Shown here: one piece after another, positions 36,140 to 44,949 of the stretch | Layout of the letters: each line of letters opens with the position of its first letter | Numbering within the stretch: position 1 is the first letter of the stretch | Source of the DNA: Micromonospora globbae | GTDB taxonomy: Bacteria > Actinomycetota > Actinomycetes > Mycobacteriales > Micromonosporaceae | Assembly (NCBI RefSeq): GCF_003610785.1 | Contig: NZ_RAQQ01000004.1 | Coordinates: 1 to 64,000 of the forward strand | Length of the DNA stretch: 64,000 bases | Direction: 5' to 3' | Notes under the pieces: model-generated | The model's input: only the letters and a program-made list of their open reading frames with translations | Database searches by the model: none | Told to the model about the DNA's origin: nothing | Translations under genes and position numbers: made by a program

Positions 36140-37229
36140 AGATGAGGACATCAAGCGCCTGTTGACCGAGGCGGTCCCCCCACTGACGCCGCCGGCCGAT
36201 CGGGTTGGCGCGGTGGCGGCGCGGGTCCGCCGGCATCGGCAGCGCCTGATCGGCGGCAGTGCGCTCGCGGTGGCCATGGCCGTTGCACTGGGTGCCGGGG
36301 GGATGCAGGTGGTCACCGGCGGCAAGGACGCCCCGCCAAACCGGACGGCGGACGACTCCGGCGGAGAAGGGCGTTGGACCTCGTGTGCCGAGGCGGCACC
36401 GGAGATGGCCAGGCTCGGCCCGATGGCCACGGCGGGCGACGTGGCCGCCCTGCCCCGCCTGGACGGTGATTTCACCCCGACCGCGGTCGTCATCTGCGGA
36501 CGAGAGCCGCAGCGACGCGCTGACGGGGGTCAGGACCTGGTGGCGACGGAACGGCGTAGCGATGACGTCGCCGCCCTCGTCACCGCGCTCCGCCTGCAGG
36601 ACGACCCGAGCGATGCCGTGATGTGCACCACGGAGGCGTCAGTGCTGCCGTGGCTGGCGCTCATCGACGCCGACGGCCGGTGGATGCGGCCCAGGATTCC
36701 CGTCGGTGTGTGCGGAAAGCCGCGGCCCGAGGTAAGTGAGGCCCTCGCCGCCTTGCAGTTGACCACTGTGGCGACCCGCCCGGTTGTCGAGCTTGAGTCG
36801 GCTGAGGCCGTCGCTGCCGGGTGCAGCCAGAAGTGGAAGGATGTGCTGTCGGTGGAGACGGCGGGGAACCGGACCCCCCGCCGGGGAGCCGTGCCAGAGC
36901 CGTTCCCCGCTGGCCAGCAGGTTCGCCTCTGCGTCTATGAGGTGACCAACAGTGAGCCGGGGACCGGCAACTTCGTGCACGGGACGGTGCTGCCGGCGGA
37001 CCGCCGGACGGCGATCGAGCACGCCCTCAAGGCTGCCGGACCGGCCGAGCCGTGCAGCGCACACGCCAGCCGCTTTGCGCTGCTGCGGTCCGTGGCGGGC
37101 GGCGACCCGCAGACGTACGTCGAACTCGACGGCTGCCGCCGGATCATGGTGGTCCCCCGTCCCGGCGCGGGCGGCCCGGTCATCGCGCAGGGCGACGCCA
37201 CGCTGACCGAGCTGATCGACAAGCCGTGA
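36129..37229 (+). CDS. Single-pass membrane protein downstream of the sigma factor (putative anti-sigma/sensor)
   Basis: 366 aa from GTG 36129, with GGAGG 8 nt upstream and an 11-nt overlap with the sigma gene. The short cytoplasmic N-terminus (VTREDEDIKRLLTEAVPPLTPPADRVGAVAARVRRHRQR) is followed by one membrane segment, LIGGSALAVAMAVALGAGGM (~40-60), and an extracellular domain of ~300 residues with six or more cysteines, for example WTSCAEAAP and PAEPCSAH. No zinc anti-sigma HxxxCxxC motif is seen. This layout is common beside SigE-family factors. A regulatory role is inferred only from coupling. Confidence 0.7.
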   Translation: MTREDEDIKRLLTEAVPPLTPPADRVGAVAARVRRHRQRLIGGSALAVAMAVALGAGGMQVVTGGKDAPPNRTADDSGGEGRWTSCAEAAPEMARLGPMATAGDVAALPRLDGDFTPTAVVICGREPQRRADGGQDLVATERRSDDVAALVTALRLQDDPSDAVMCTTEASVLPWLALIDADGRWMRPRIPVGVCGKPRPEVSEALAALQLTTVATRPVVELESAEAVAAGCSQKWKDVLSVETAGNRTPRRGAVPEPFPAGQQVRLCVYEVTNSEPGTGNFVHGTVLPADRRTAIEHALKAAGPAEPCSAHASRFALLRSVAGGDPQTYVELDGCRRIMVVPRPGAGGPVIAQGDATLTELIDKP

Positions 37230-37342
37230 CGTGTCGGCGAGGCCGCCTCCGGTGGCCTCGCCCCGATCGCGGTGGCCCGGTCCGTCTTGCCATCTCGGCT
37301 TGGGCGGGAGTCAGGCAGGTGGTGCCGTGGCGCGGAACCAGG

Positions 37343-38254
37343 ATGATTGGCGTCGTGCGCTACTTGATCTCTCACCCCGAGGTGGTGGCCGAGCGCGGCG
37401 ATCTGGACATCGCGCTGTACGACGGCACCCAACCCGTGCCCGAGAACCTGGACGACGTCGAGTTCTACGCGCTGCCGTACGGGATCATCGATCCCCGCTT
37501 CTGCGAGCCGATCGCCCGGATGCCCCGGCTCCAGGTGGTGCAGACCGTGACCGCCGGCTACGACCACGTCCTGCCGTACCTGCGGCCCGGCCTGACTCTG
37601 GCCAACGGCCGGGGAGTGCACGACGCGGCCACCGCCGAACTGGCGGTGGCGCTCACGCTTGCCGCCCGACGCCGGCTGCCGGACTTCGTCCGGGCGGGGG
37701 ACGAGGGCCGGTGGGCCTCCGGCTGGTCGACCGGGCTGGCCGACGCGCGAGTGCTGATCGTCGGGTACGGCTCGATCGGCGCCGCCATCGAGCGCCGGCT
37801 CGCCGGGTTCGAGGTGGAGGTCAGCCGGGTGGCACGGAACGCCCGCCCCGGCGTACGGCCGATCTCCGACGTTGCGGAGCTGCTGCCACAGGCGGATGTC
37901 GTCATCGTGGCCACGCCGCTGACCCCGGAGACCGAGGGCCTGGTGGGCAAGGACTTCCTCGCGAGGATGGCCGACGGTGCCCTGCTGGTGAACGTGTCCC
38001 GGGGGCGGGTGGTGGACACCGGGGCGCTGCTCGCCGAACTCAGCGACGGGCGGCTGCACGCCGCCCTGGACGTCACCGACCCCGAGCCGCTGCCTGCCGA
38101 CCATCCGCTGTGGTCCGCACCGAACGTCCTGATCAGCCCCCACGTCGGCGGCCTGACCGCCGCGATGGCGCCCCGGGTCCGCCGCCTGCTGCTCGATCAG
38201 ATCCGACGGTACGAGGCCGGCGAGCCGCTCGCGAACGTCGTCGTCGGGTCGTGA
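37343..38254 (+). CDS. D-2-hydroxyacid dehydrogenase (NAD-binding, SerA/PdxB superfamily)
   Basis: 303 aa from ATG 37343; in-frame GTG codons around 37319 are possible starts. The two-domain fold is clear: NAD-binding VLIVGYGSIGAAIERRL near residue 135, substrate-domain TVTAGYDHVLPYL near 63, catalytic Arg in LVNVSRGRVVDTGALLAEL near 215, Glu in DVTDPEPLPADHPLWSAPN near 240, and His in LISPHVGG near 262. It reduces 2-keto acids or oxidises D-2-hydroxy acids; the specific substrate is not evident. It appears to be monocistronic. Confidence 0.88.
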   Translation: MIGVVRYLISHPEVVAERGDLDIALYDGTQPVPENLDDVEFYALPYGIIDPRFCEPIARMPRLQVVQTVTAGYDHVLPYLRPGLTLANGRGVHDAATAELAVALTLAARRRLPDFVRAGDEGRWASGWSTGLADARVLIVGYGSIGAAIERRLAGFEVEVSRVARNARPGVRPISDVAELLPQADVVIVATPLTPETEGLVGKDFLARMADGALLVNVSRGRVVDTGALLAELSDGRLHAALDVTDPEPLPADHPLWSAPNVLISPHVGGLTAAMAPRVRRLLLDQIRRYEAGEPLANVVVGS

Positions 38255-38315
38255 CGGTCGGCGGATCACGACAGCCGAGCGGCGCTGATCGGCGGTGACA
38301 AACGTGGGTTGGTCC

Positions 38316-38330
38316 TACGCTCGGCACGTG
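38316..38330 (+). promoter_or_regulatory. Leaderless promoter -10 (TACGCT) of the hydrolase gene
   Basis: TACGCT at 38316-38321 is followed by 6 nt and GTG 38328. There is no Shine-Dalgarno before this GTG, so transcription probably starts at the start codon. Confidence 0.5.
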
Positions 38331-39215
38331 CCCACCGATCGGATAGCTGATCCTCAACTGGCCGCGCTGCTGCGTTCCGCGCGCGCCGAGCCCCGCACCG
38401 GCGTACCGGAGATCGCGGCGATGCGGGAGGCGTCGCGCGCCCGGGCCGCGGCCCGCACACCCGGGCCGGCGATGCCCACCGTCGACGGGGTGATCGCCGG
38501 GGTGCCCGTGCGGACGTACCAGCCCGGCCTCCACCCGGTCGTCGTCTACCTGCACGGAGGCGGCTTCGTGCTGGGGGATCTCGACACCCACGACGCCCAG
38601 GTGCGGCGGCTCGCGGCGGCCACGGCGACGACCGTCGTCGCCGTCGACTACCGGAGGGCCCCCGAGCATCCGTGGCCGGCGGCGGTGGACGACGCGGTCG
38701 ACGTCGTCGCGCGTGTCGCGGCCGACGGGACGCCGGTCGCGGTGGCGGGCGACTCCGCGGGGGGCCTCGTCGCCGCGTTGGCGGCGCTGCGGCTGCGCGG
38801 CGAGGTGTCGCTGCTGGCACAACTGCTGGTCTGTCCCAACGCCGACCCCACCCTCCGGATGCCCAGCGTCGCCGAGAAGGGGCACGGGTTCCTGCTCGAC
38901 GTGGACGACCTGCAGCGGTGGATGGGCATGTGGCTACCGGACCCGGCCGTGCGGGGTTCGGCCGCCGTGAGCCTGCTCGTCGCCGACCTCACAGGGATGC
39001 CGCCGGCCGTCGTGGTGACAGCCGAGCATGATCCGCTACGCGACGAGGGTGACGCCTACGCCGGCCGGCTCGTCGACGCCGGAGTGCCCGTCGTGCACCG
39101 GTGCGAGGCCGGTCTGGTGCACGACTTCCCGACCCTGCGGGACGTGTCACCGGCCGCCGCCGCGGCGGAGGACCGCTTCCTCGCCGATGCCGCAGCGCTG
39201 CTCCGGGCCCGGTGA
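38328..39215 (+). CDS. Alpha/beta hydrolase, hormone-sensitive-lipase (GDXG) family
   Basis: 295 aa from the probable leaderless start GTG 38328; a longer frame begins at 38295 without a ribosome site. Residues: the oxyanion motif YLHGGGFVLGD near 70, nucleophile elbow VAGDSAGGLVAAL near 138, the catalytic Asp probably in VVVTAEHDPLRDEGDAYA near 230, and the His in GLVHDFPTL near 262. It hydrolyses esters of small or medium chain length. The downstream VOC gene begins 4 nt after the stop, so the two are likely cotranscribed. Confidence 0.88.
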   Translation: MPTDRIADPQLAALLRSARAEPRTGVPEIAAMREASRARAAARTPGPAMPTVDGVIAGVPVRTYQPGLHPVVVYLHGGGFVLGDLDTHDAQVRRLAAATATTVVAVDYRRAPEHPWPAAVDDAVDVVARVAADGTPVAVAGDSAGGLVAALAALRLRGEVSLLAQLLVCPNADPTLRMPSVAEKGHGFLLDVDDLQRWMGMWLPDPAVRGSAAVSLLVADLTGMPPAVVVTAEHDPLRDEGDAYAGRLVDAGVPVVHRCEAGLVHDFPTLRDVSPAAAAAEDRFLADAAALLRAR

Positions 39216-39219
39216 GCCG

Positions 39220-39615
39220 GTGGACCACATCTCGATGTTCCGCACTCCGCAGGTCATCCTCTTCAGCCAGGACGTGACGCGTGCCGCCGAGTTCTACGCG
39301 GGCCTCGGGTTCACGGAGACGTTCCGGGTGCCGACCGAGGGCGAGCCCATCCACGTCGATCTCGTGCTCGACGGCTACACCATCGGAATCGCCTCGGTCG
39401 CGTCCACCCGTGACGACCACGGCCTCGACCCGGTTCCCGAGGGCCAGCGTGTCGCGGTGATCCTGTGGACCGACGACACGGCGCGGGCGTACGCCGAACT
39501 CACCGCTGCCGGGGTTCCCGCCCTGATCCCACCCCACCGGTGGCTCGACCGGCTGTTGATCGCGTGGGTCGCCGACCCGGACGGGAATCCCATCCAGATC
39601 GTCCAGCGCCTCTGA
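39220..39615 (+). CDS. VOC-family (glyoxalase/bleomycin resistance-like) protein
   Basis: 131 aa from GTG 39220; ATG 39235 is an alternative. It has two beta-alpha-beta-beta-beta modules: PQVILFSQDVTRAAEFYAGLGFTETFRV at the start and QRVAVILWTDDTARAYAELTAAGVPAL in the second half, ending VADPDGNPIQIVQRL with the usual D-P-x-G-N-x-I metal/substrate end. VOC proteins bind a metal and a small molecule (glyoxalase, dioxygenase or antibiotic binding). Nothing narrows the role here. Confidence 0.8.
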   Translation: MDHISMFRTPQVILFSQDVTRAAEFYAGLGFTETFRVPTEGEPIHVDLVLDGYTIGIASVASTRDDHGLDPVPEGQRVAVILWTDDTARAYAELTAAGVPALIPPHRWLDRLLIAWVADPDGNPIQIVQRL

Positions 39616-39674
39616 CCGGCCCGCACTGGCGCGAATGCCGCCGGGACACCTCGCCGCGTTGCGAGAATCGGCCG

Positions 39675-40991
39675 GTGACGAGCAACGACGACGCGAGCGA
39701 AAGGGGACACCCGGCACCTCCGGGCACCCAGAAGGTCGCCGAGAGCACCTCGTCCACCACCTCGGAGCTGTTCTTCGACCTGGTGTTCGTCTTCGCGTTC
39801 GTCCAGGTCACCACGCTGGTGACCAACGAGTTCACCGTTCACGGGATCGTCAACGGGTTGCTCGTCCTCGCCATCCTGTGGTGGGCCTGGTCGATCTCCG
39901 TGTGGGTCGCCAACCGGGTACGCGCCGACTTCGGTCTCACGAGGGCCGCGGTGCTCGCCGTCACGGCGGTCCTGTTCCTTCTCGCGATCTCCACGCGGGA
40001 CGCGTTCGAGGACGAGCCGGGCGGTGTGAAGGGACCGCTCGTCTTCGCCACCTGCTACGTGGCCGTGCGGGTGTTCATGCTGGCCCTGCGGTGGTACGCC
40101 CTCCCGGAGATGACCGTCCAGGACCTCGTGGTCCTCACCCTGCCGCTGCTCGGCGGGGGCTCGCTCCTGTTCGGCGCCGCTCTCGTGCCGCATCGGGTGT
40201 TCGACATCGAGTGGCAGGCCAACCTCGCGCAGACCGCGTTCTGGGGGGCGGCCGTCATCGTCGACTTCGGGCTGGGGATGGCCCTGCCGGCGCGCCGGAG
40301 GGTGCTGTCCGCCCGCCACTGGGCCGAGCGGCACGGGCTCATCGTCCTGGTGGCGCTCGGGGAGTCGATCATCGCGATCGGACTGAGCAGCCTGGACGTC
40401 CCGATCTCGTGGTGGCTGCTCTGGGCGTCGGCACTCGGTCTCGTGGTCGCGGCGGCCCTCGAGTGGCTCTACTTCGACGTCGTGGCGCTCGCCGGTGAGC
40501 AGTCGTTGCGCCGGTGTCCACCCGTCCGGCGAGTGGACCTGGCCCGGGACGGCTACACGTACCTGCACCTGCCGATGATCGCCGGCATCATCCTCTACGC
40601 CGTCGGGCTGAAGGAGGTGATCACGGACGCCCACGGGGGGACGCGGGCCTGGACGGTGGATGGGCTCGAGCTGTACACGCTCTACGGCGGAGTCGTGCTC
40701 TTCCTGCTCACCCACATCGCCTTCCAGCTCCGGATCACGGAGATCCTCAGGACGATCATCTGGCCCCGCCTGGCGGCGGTCGTGATCCTGGTCGCGCTGA
40801 TCCCCTTCACCGACGGGGGCCATGCCCTGGCCGCGCTCGGACAGCTCGCCGTCTGCTGTGTCGGGCTCGTCGTGGTGGAGGTCATCGTCGCCAACGGCCA
40901 GCGCGAGCAGCTCCGCGAGGCGATCCTCATGCACCGCGCCACGGAGGAGTCCGGGATGGGGACCGGCTGGTCGCATCCGGCCGACATGTGA
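39675..40991 (+). CDS. Low temperature requirement A (LtrA) family membrane protein
   Basis: 438 aa from GTG 39675. It is highly hydrophobic with about 10-12 membrane segments. The family signature SELFFDLVFVFAFVQVT is near residue 33, followed by WWAWSISVWVANRV, and ERHGLIVLVALGESIIAIG lies near 215. LtrA proteins were named from Listeria cold growth; their molecular function is unclear. It is followed by a strong hairpin (41076-41111) that separates it from the convergent SDR gene. Confidence 0.88.
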   Translation: MTSNDDASERGHPAPPGTQKVAESTSSTTSELFFDLVFVFAFVQVTTLVTNEFTVHGIVNGLLVLAILWWAWSISVWVANRVRADFGLTRAAVLAVTAVLFLLAISTRDAFEDEPGGVKGPLVFATCYVAVRVFMLALRWYALPEMTVQDLVVLTLPLLGGGSLLFGAALVPHRVFDIEWQANLAQTAFWGAAVIVDFGLGMALPARRRVLSARHWAERHGLIVLVALGESIIAIGLSSLDVPISWWLLWASALGLVVAAALEWLYFDVVALAGEQSLRRCPPVRRVDLARDGYTYLHLPMIAGIILYAVGLKEVITDAHGGTRAWTVDGLELYTLYGGVVLFLLTHIAFQLRITEILRTIIWPRLAAVVILVALIPFTDGGHALAALGQLAVCCVGLVVVEVIVANGQREQLREAILMHRATEESGMGTGWSHPADM

Positions 40992-41075
40992 CGGCCGGCG
41001 GCCCGGTCGCGCTCGCCGGCGCGCCCCACCGGGTTCCCCACCTGGGCGTCGCGGACCTGGGCCGTCTCGGGCGGT

Positions 41076-41111
41076 CCCGCCGCCCCGCCGAAGCACGCGC
41101 GGGGCGGCGGG
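41076..41111. terminator. Hairpin between convergent genes
   Basis: A 13-bp perfect stem of pure G/C (41076-41088 with 41099-41111) with a 10-nt loop, just past the LtrA gene and at the 3' end of the SDR gene. It has no T-tract, as is usual in actinomycetes. It could serve both directions. Confidence 0.6.
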
Positions 41112-41117
41112 AGGCAG

Positions 41118-41966
41118 TCAGAGCGCGGCGCGGATGGCGTCGGCCAGCGTGACCGGCTCGCGGCCGAGGAGCCGTGCGAGGTCGTCGCCCTCGGCGTACA
41201 GCTCGCCCTGGGCCATGCCGCGGTCGCCGTCGGCGAGGAGGGCCGCGTAGTCCCGGGGGACGCCCGCGCCGACCAGCACCTCGACGTACTTCTCCTCCGG
41301 GAGGTCGGTGTACGTCACCACACGTCCGGTCTGCCGGGACAGCTCGGCGGCGAACTCGTTCATCGTGAACGGCGCGCCGCCCAGCTCGTACGCCCGGCCG
41401 GCGTGCCCGTCGGTGGTGGCGACGACGGCGGCGGCCTCGGCGTAGTCGGCCCGGACCGCGGCGCTGACCTGGCCGTCGCCCGCCGCGCCGGCGATCCCGT
41501 GCTCGAGGTACGTGGGGATCTGCGGGAGGTAGTTCTCGATGTACCAGCTGTTGCGCAGGAAGACGTACGGCAGGCCGGAGGCGGCGATCTCCTCCTCGGT
41601 GGCGCGGTGCTCCCTGGCGAGGATCAGGCGGGAGGTGTCGGCCTTCACGATGCTCGTGTAGGCGACGAGTCCGACACCGGCCTCGCGGGCCGCGGCGACC
41701 ACGTTGCGGGCCTGCTCGGCCCGCCGGCCGAGTTCCGTGCCGGACACGTACAGCAGCTTCTCGCCGCCGGCGAACGCGCTGCGCAGCGACTCCGGCTCGT
41801 TGTAGTCGGCCCTCCGGACGGTCACGCCGCGCTGCGCGAGGTCGGCGAGCCGCGTGGTGTCCCGGCCGAGCGCCACGATCCCGTCGGCCGGTACGCCACG
41901 GCCGAGCAGTGATTCCACGATGAGCCGGCCGAGGTGGCCGGTGGCACCGGTGACGATGATCGACAT
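41118..41966 (-). CDS. NmrA-like SDR, probable NAD(P)H:quinone oxidoreductase (QOR2/QorB type)
   Basis: 282 aa from ATG 41966 with AAGGGAAG upstream. The N-terminus IIVTGATGHLGRLIVESLL is an atypical-SDR dinucleotide fold. LLYVSGTELGRRAEQARNVVAAAREAGV and ILAREHRATEEEIAASGLPYVFLRNSWYIENY match QorB/NmrA-like reductases, which reduce quinones or sense the NADP ratio. It is divergent from an HxlR regulator with a shared operator at 42038-42060, a common actinobacterial pairing, so induction by quinone or electrophile stress is likely. Confidence 0.82.
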   Translation of the reverse strand: MSIIVTGATGHLGRLIVESLLGRGVPADGIVALGRDTTRLADLAQRGVTVRRADYNEPESLRSAFAGGEKLLYVSGTELGRRAEQARNVVAAAREAGVGLVAYTSIVKADTSRLILAREHRATEEEIAASGLPYVFLRNSWYIENYLPQIPTYLEHGIAGAAGDGQVSAAVRADYAEAAAVVATTDGHAGRAYELGGAPFTMNEFAAELSRQTGRVVTYTDLPEEKYVEVLVGAGVPRDYAALLADGDRGMAQGELYAEGDDLARLLGREPVTLADAIRAAL

Positions 41967-42037
41967 GCGTGCTTCCCTTCGGTCGGTTGGATCATCCGCT
42001 GCAACCGGAATCCGGCCACGCCACTTCCCGTTGGAGA

Positions 42038-42060
42038 GTAGGCACCTTGAAGTGCGTAAC
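42038..42060. promoter_or_regulatory. Putative HxlR-regulator operator
   Basis: An inverted repeat TAG-GCAC-CTTGAA-GTGC-GTA in the 116-bp gap between the divergent SDR and HxlR genes. Its size and position fit an autoregulatory HxlR/QorR site. Confidence 0.6.
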
Positions 42061-42082
42061 GAGCGCGTGGGAGAGTGATGAC

Positions 42083-42448
42083 GTGGAACCGGATCCCTAC
42101 GACCGCAGGTGCGGTAGCCGACAGGTGCTCGACCGGATCGGCGACCGGTGGAGCATCCTGGTGGTGCTCACCCTGGCCGACGGCACCAAGCGCTACGGCG
42201 ACCTGGCCCGGCGCATCGACGGGATCAGCCAGAAGATGCTCACCCAGACACTGCGCGGGTTGGAGCGCGACGGTCTCGTCACGCGCGAGGTGCACGCCTC
42301 CGTGCCGCCGCGGGTCGACTACACGCTCACCCACCTCGGTCGCAGCCTGCTCGACCTCGTATCCGGTCTCGAGGCGTGGGCGACCATGCACCTCGCCGAG
42401 GTGGAAGCCGCCCGGGCCCGCTACGACACGCGCATGTCCGGCCACTGA
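42083..42448 (+). CDS. HxlR-family winged-helix transcriptional regulator
   Basis: 121 aa from GTG 42083. The family core is complete: DRRCGSRQVLDRIGDRWSILVVLTLADGTKRYGDLARRIDGISQKMLTQTLRGLERDGLVTREV, then PRVDYTLTHLGRSLLDLV. One Cys (RRCG, residue ~9) sits at the redox-sensing N-terminal position seen in QorR/HypR-like members, so thiol or quinone sensing is plausible. It probably represses the divergent oxidoreductase and itself through the repeat at 42038-42060. Confidence 0.88.
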   Translation: MEPDPYDRRCGSRQVLDRIGDRWSILVVLTLADGTKRYGDLARRIDGISQKMLTQTLRGLERDGLVTREVHASVPPRVDYTLTHLGRSLLDLVSGLEAWATMHLAEVEAARARYDTRMSGH

Positions 42449-42639
42449 TGTAACGAGAATTGGCCCGAAGACGCTGCGCCGCGAGCGCGCGCGGACCATT
42501 CCCCACGGGCATAGGCTGCGCCGTATCGAGAATCGGCACGTCCTGGCATTCCCATGACTGGGCGTCGGACGCGAATGAGGGGGCGCGTCCGCCGCCGTCG
42601 GGGTGCCCGGCGGTGTCTGCTTCCCGGACGGAGGGTCTC

Positions 42640-43521
42640 TTGCGTCGTACCGCACTGCTCGCCAGCCTGGCCACCGCGGCGCTCGCCGCGGCCGTCGCCG
42701 GCGCCACCCCGGCCTCGGCCATCAGCACCGACAACTCCCAGCCCGCCCCGGACCGCACGGAGGTCGGCGCCCTGCTCGTCCAGTGGGACCGGGATGCCGA
42801 CCCCACCACCCCGGACGTCGTCGACTGGTACTGCTCCGGCACCATGATCGACCGCGACGTGTTCCTCACCGCGGCGCACTGCACCACCGACTGGGCGCCC
42901 GGCGCCCGCTTCTACGTCTCGCTCGACCAGGACGTCGAGGGCGCGCTCGCCGAGGCGCGGGAGGCGGGCCTCAGCCCGGAGCAGGTCGCCGCGGCGGTCG
43001 GCGTCGAGGGCACGGCCCACACCAATCCCGCCTACCCGGGCAACTCGGCCGACTCCCAGGACATCGCGGTGGTCACCTTCGACCCGGGTCAGGCCGCCGA
43101 GCTGGACCGGCGGTGGGACTTCACCCCGGCGAGGCTGCCGAGCGCCGGGCAACTCGACGCCCTCGGGAGCCGGACGCTCGACGCGTCCCGATGGGAGGTC
43201 GTGGGGTACGGCACCGAGGAGGCCCAGCGCGAGCCGGGCGGGCACGTCCACCCGGGCGGGGGCGTCCGGATGAAGGCCGAGGTGGGCTTCAACGCCCTCA
43301 ACAGGACCTGGGTGCGCCTGGCGATGAACACCGGCCGCGGCTACGGCGGGGCCTGCTACGGCGACTCCGGCGGCCCGAACTTCGTGACCATCGACGGCGA
43401 GCGGGTGCTGGCGGCCACCACCATCACCGGTGACACCCCCTGCTACGCCACGAACGTGGCCTACCGGATGGACACGCCCACCGCGCGCGGGTTCCTGGAC
43501 GACTTCGTCGACCTGCCCTGA
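42640..43521 (+). CDS. Secreted trypsin-like serine protease (S1 family)
   Basis: 293 aa from TTG 42640 with GGAGGG 5 nt upstream; the codons before it lack protein character. A signal peptide (LRRTALLASLATAALAAAVAGATPASA) is cleaved after about residue 27. The triad is His in FLTAAHC near 80, Asp in SQDIAVVTF near 140, and Ser in GACYGDSGGPNF near 245. It is compact with no added domain. It lies alone and ends at a 15-bp hairpin. Use of a TTG start may lower expression. Confidence 0.88.
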   Translation: MRRTALLASLATAALAAAVAGATPASAISTDNSQPAPDRTEVGALLVQWDRDADPTTPDVVDWYCSGTMIDRDVFLTAAHCTTDWAPGARFYVSLDQDVEGALAEAREAGLSPEQVAAAVGVEGTAHTNPAYPGNSADSQDIAVVTFDPGQAAELDRRWDFTPARLPSAGQLDALGSRTLDASRWEVVGYGTEEAQREPGGHVHPGGGVRMKAEVGFNALNRTWVRLAMNTGRGYGGACYGDSGGPNFVTIDGERVLAATTITGDTPCYATNVAYRMDTPTARGFLDDFVDLP

Positions 43522-43529
43522 GCGGGTGA

Positions 43530-43566
43530 CGACGGCGGCCGGCGGGACCATCGCCGGCCGCCGTCG
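43530..43566. terminator. Hairpin between protease and clpP
   Basis: A perfect 15-bp G/C stem (43530-43544 with 43552-43566) and a 7-nt loop between the convergent protease (+) and clpP (-) genes. Probable bidirectional terminator. Confidence 0.7.
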
Positions 43567-43570
43567 CGTC

Positions 43571-44173
43571 TCATCCCGCCGACAACTCGTCGGCCCGCGT
43601 GATCACGTGGTCGATGAGCCCGTACTCGCGGGCCTGCTCGGCCGTGAACCAGCGGTCCCGGTCCCAGTCGCGCTGGATCTCTTCGAGCGTGCGCCCGCTG
43701 TGCTGGGCGATCAGCTCCTGCATGGTCCGCTTCACGTGCAGCATGTTCTGGGCCTGGATGGTGACGTCCGCCGCGGTGCCGCCCATCCCGCCCGACGGCT
43801 GGTGCATCATGATCCGCGAGTGCGGCAGCGCGTAGCGCTTGCCAGCCGTACCGGCGCAGAGCAGGAACTGCCCCATCGAGCCGGCGAAGCCCAGGGCCAG
43901 CGTCGCGACGTCGTTGCGGACGTACCGCATGGTGTCGTAGACGGCCATGCCCGCGCTCACCGATCCGCCGGGCGAGTTGATGTAGAGGTAGATGTCCCGG
44001 TCGGGATCCTCGGCGGCGAGCAGCAGGATCTGCGCGCAGATCTGGTTCGCCGAGGCGTCGGTCACCTCTTCGCCGAGGAAGACGATCCGTTCCTTCAGCA
44101 GCCGCTCGAAGACCTGGTCACCGAAGGACGGCTGCCCGCCGTCCAGCATCCGCACCGGCTCGTACCCGATCAT
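43571..44173 (-). CDS. clpP: ATP-dependent Clp protease proteolytic subunit (ClpP paralogue)
   Basis: 200 aa from ATG 44173, with AAGGCGG upstream; a GTG at 44188 would add five residues. The catalytic triad is complete: Ser99 in GFAGSMGQFLL, His124 in SRIMMHQPSGG, and Asp in the RDWDRDRWF stretch near 169. INSPGGSVSAGMAVYDTM is typical. ClpP forms tetradecamers with partner ClpP subunits and ClpX/C ATPases. It is a lone clpP next to a PopR/ClgR-like regulator gene, which suggests the ClpP3/P4-like accessory branch rather than the essential clpP1P2 operon, though here it has no second clpP beside it. Confidence 0.92.
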   Translation of the reverse strand: MIGYEPVRMLDGGQPSFGDQVFERLLKERIVFLGEEVTDASANQICAQILLLAAEDPDRDIYLYINSPGGSVSAGMAVYDTMRYVRNDVATLALGFAGSMGQFLLCAGTAGKRYALPHSRIMMHQPSGGMGGTAADVTIQAQNMLHVKRTMQELIAQHSGRTLEEIQRDWDRDRWFTAEQAREYGLIDHVITRADELSAG

Positions 44174-44262
44174 GAATCCGCCTTCCACCGTGCCGGCGGG
44201 CGGCGGGACCGCCCGGGGGACCGGCCCCTCCAGCGTGCGCGCGGAGGTGGTCGTGGCCCCAG

Positions 44263-44300
44263 CGGTTCTGCCGGCGGCAGATTCGCCACCGGCAGAACCG
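44263..44300. promoter_or_regulatory. Probable PopR operator upstream of clpP
   Basis: TCTGCC-GGC-GGCAGA (44267-44281) exactly fits the TCTGCC-N3-GGCAGA palindrome I recall for PopR at Streptomyces clpP3. It is nested in a larger 12-bp perfect inverted repeat (44263-44274 with 44289-44300, arms CGGTTCTGCCGG). It lies about 90 bp upstream of the clpP start codon. Confidence 0.65.
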
Positions 44301-44308
44301 GGCGGGGG

Positions 44309-44791
44309 TCAGACCGCGGTCAGCGGGCGGCGGGCCCGCCGGCAGGTGAGCAGCCGGGCGGTACGCGGGCCGCGCCGCGCCGGCATCGGAGCGGGCAGGC
44401 CGACCCGCAGCGTCGGGCCGCCCGCACCCGGGCCGCGGTGCAGCATCGCCCGGGAGGTACGCGGCCCGACCCGCACGGCCGGCTCGGTCTGTGGACGGGG
44501 CGCCGGCAGCGGCGCCAGCACGGCGGCGCCGGAGCGGGGCGCGGCCGGCAGGCGCGGCTCGACCCGCCGCAGGTCGTCGCGCGCCTCTTCGAGCAGTTCG
44601 GAGAGGTGGATGCCGAGGGCCCGGCAGATGGCTGCCAGCACCTCGGACGAGGCCTCCTTGCGCCCTCGTTCCACCTCGGACAGGTAGGGCACGGACACCC
44701 CGGCGGCATCGGCCACCTCGCGCAGCGTGCGGCCCTGGCGCAGCCGCAGCCGCCGCAGCACCCCACCGATCACCCGTCGCAGCAACGACAT
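44309..44791 (-). CDS. PopR/ClgR-type HTH transcriptional regulator of Clp protease genes
   Basis: 160 aa from ATG 44791. Residues 1-75 match ClgR/Pop[68 protein letters not shown]. The C-terminal half is proline/arginine-rich, low in complexity and divergent, and ends with small hydrophobic residues (PLTAV). In relatives such ends are degradation signals for Clp, which makes a feedback loop. It is the gene directly upstream of clpP on the same strand, with the probable operator between them. Confidence 0.82.
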   Translation of the reverse strand: MSLLRRVIGGVLRRLRLRQGRTLREVADAAGVSVPYLSEVERGRKEASSEVLAAICRALGIHLSELLEEARDDLRRVEPRLPAAPRSGAAVLAPLPAPRPQTEPAVRVGPRTSRAMLHRGPGAGGPTLRVGLPAPMPARRGPRTARLLTCRRARRPLTAV

Positions 44792-44949
44792 ACCGGCCTC
44801 GCCTCCACGCCTCGTCGTCCCGGGACACCCCCATCATGCCCGCTCGCACCGCCCGGGGCGGCCCCGGCGGGCCGGACCGCGTCCCGGTGCGCTTCCCGCC
44901 GGCCGTTCCCGAGGTCACCACCCGGCCGGCCGGACTCCGCCGCACCCGC

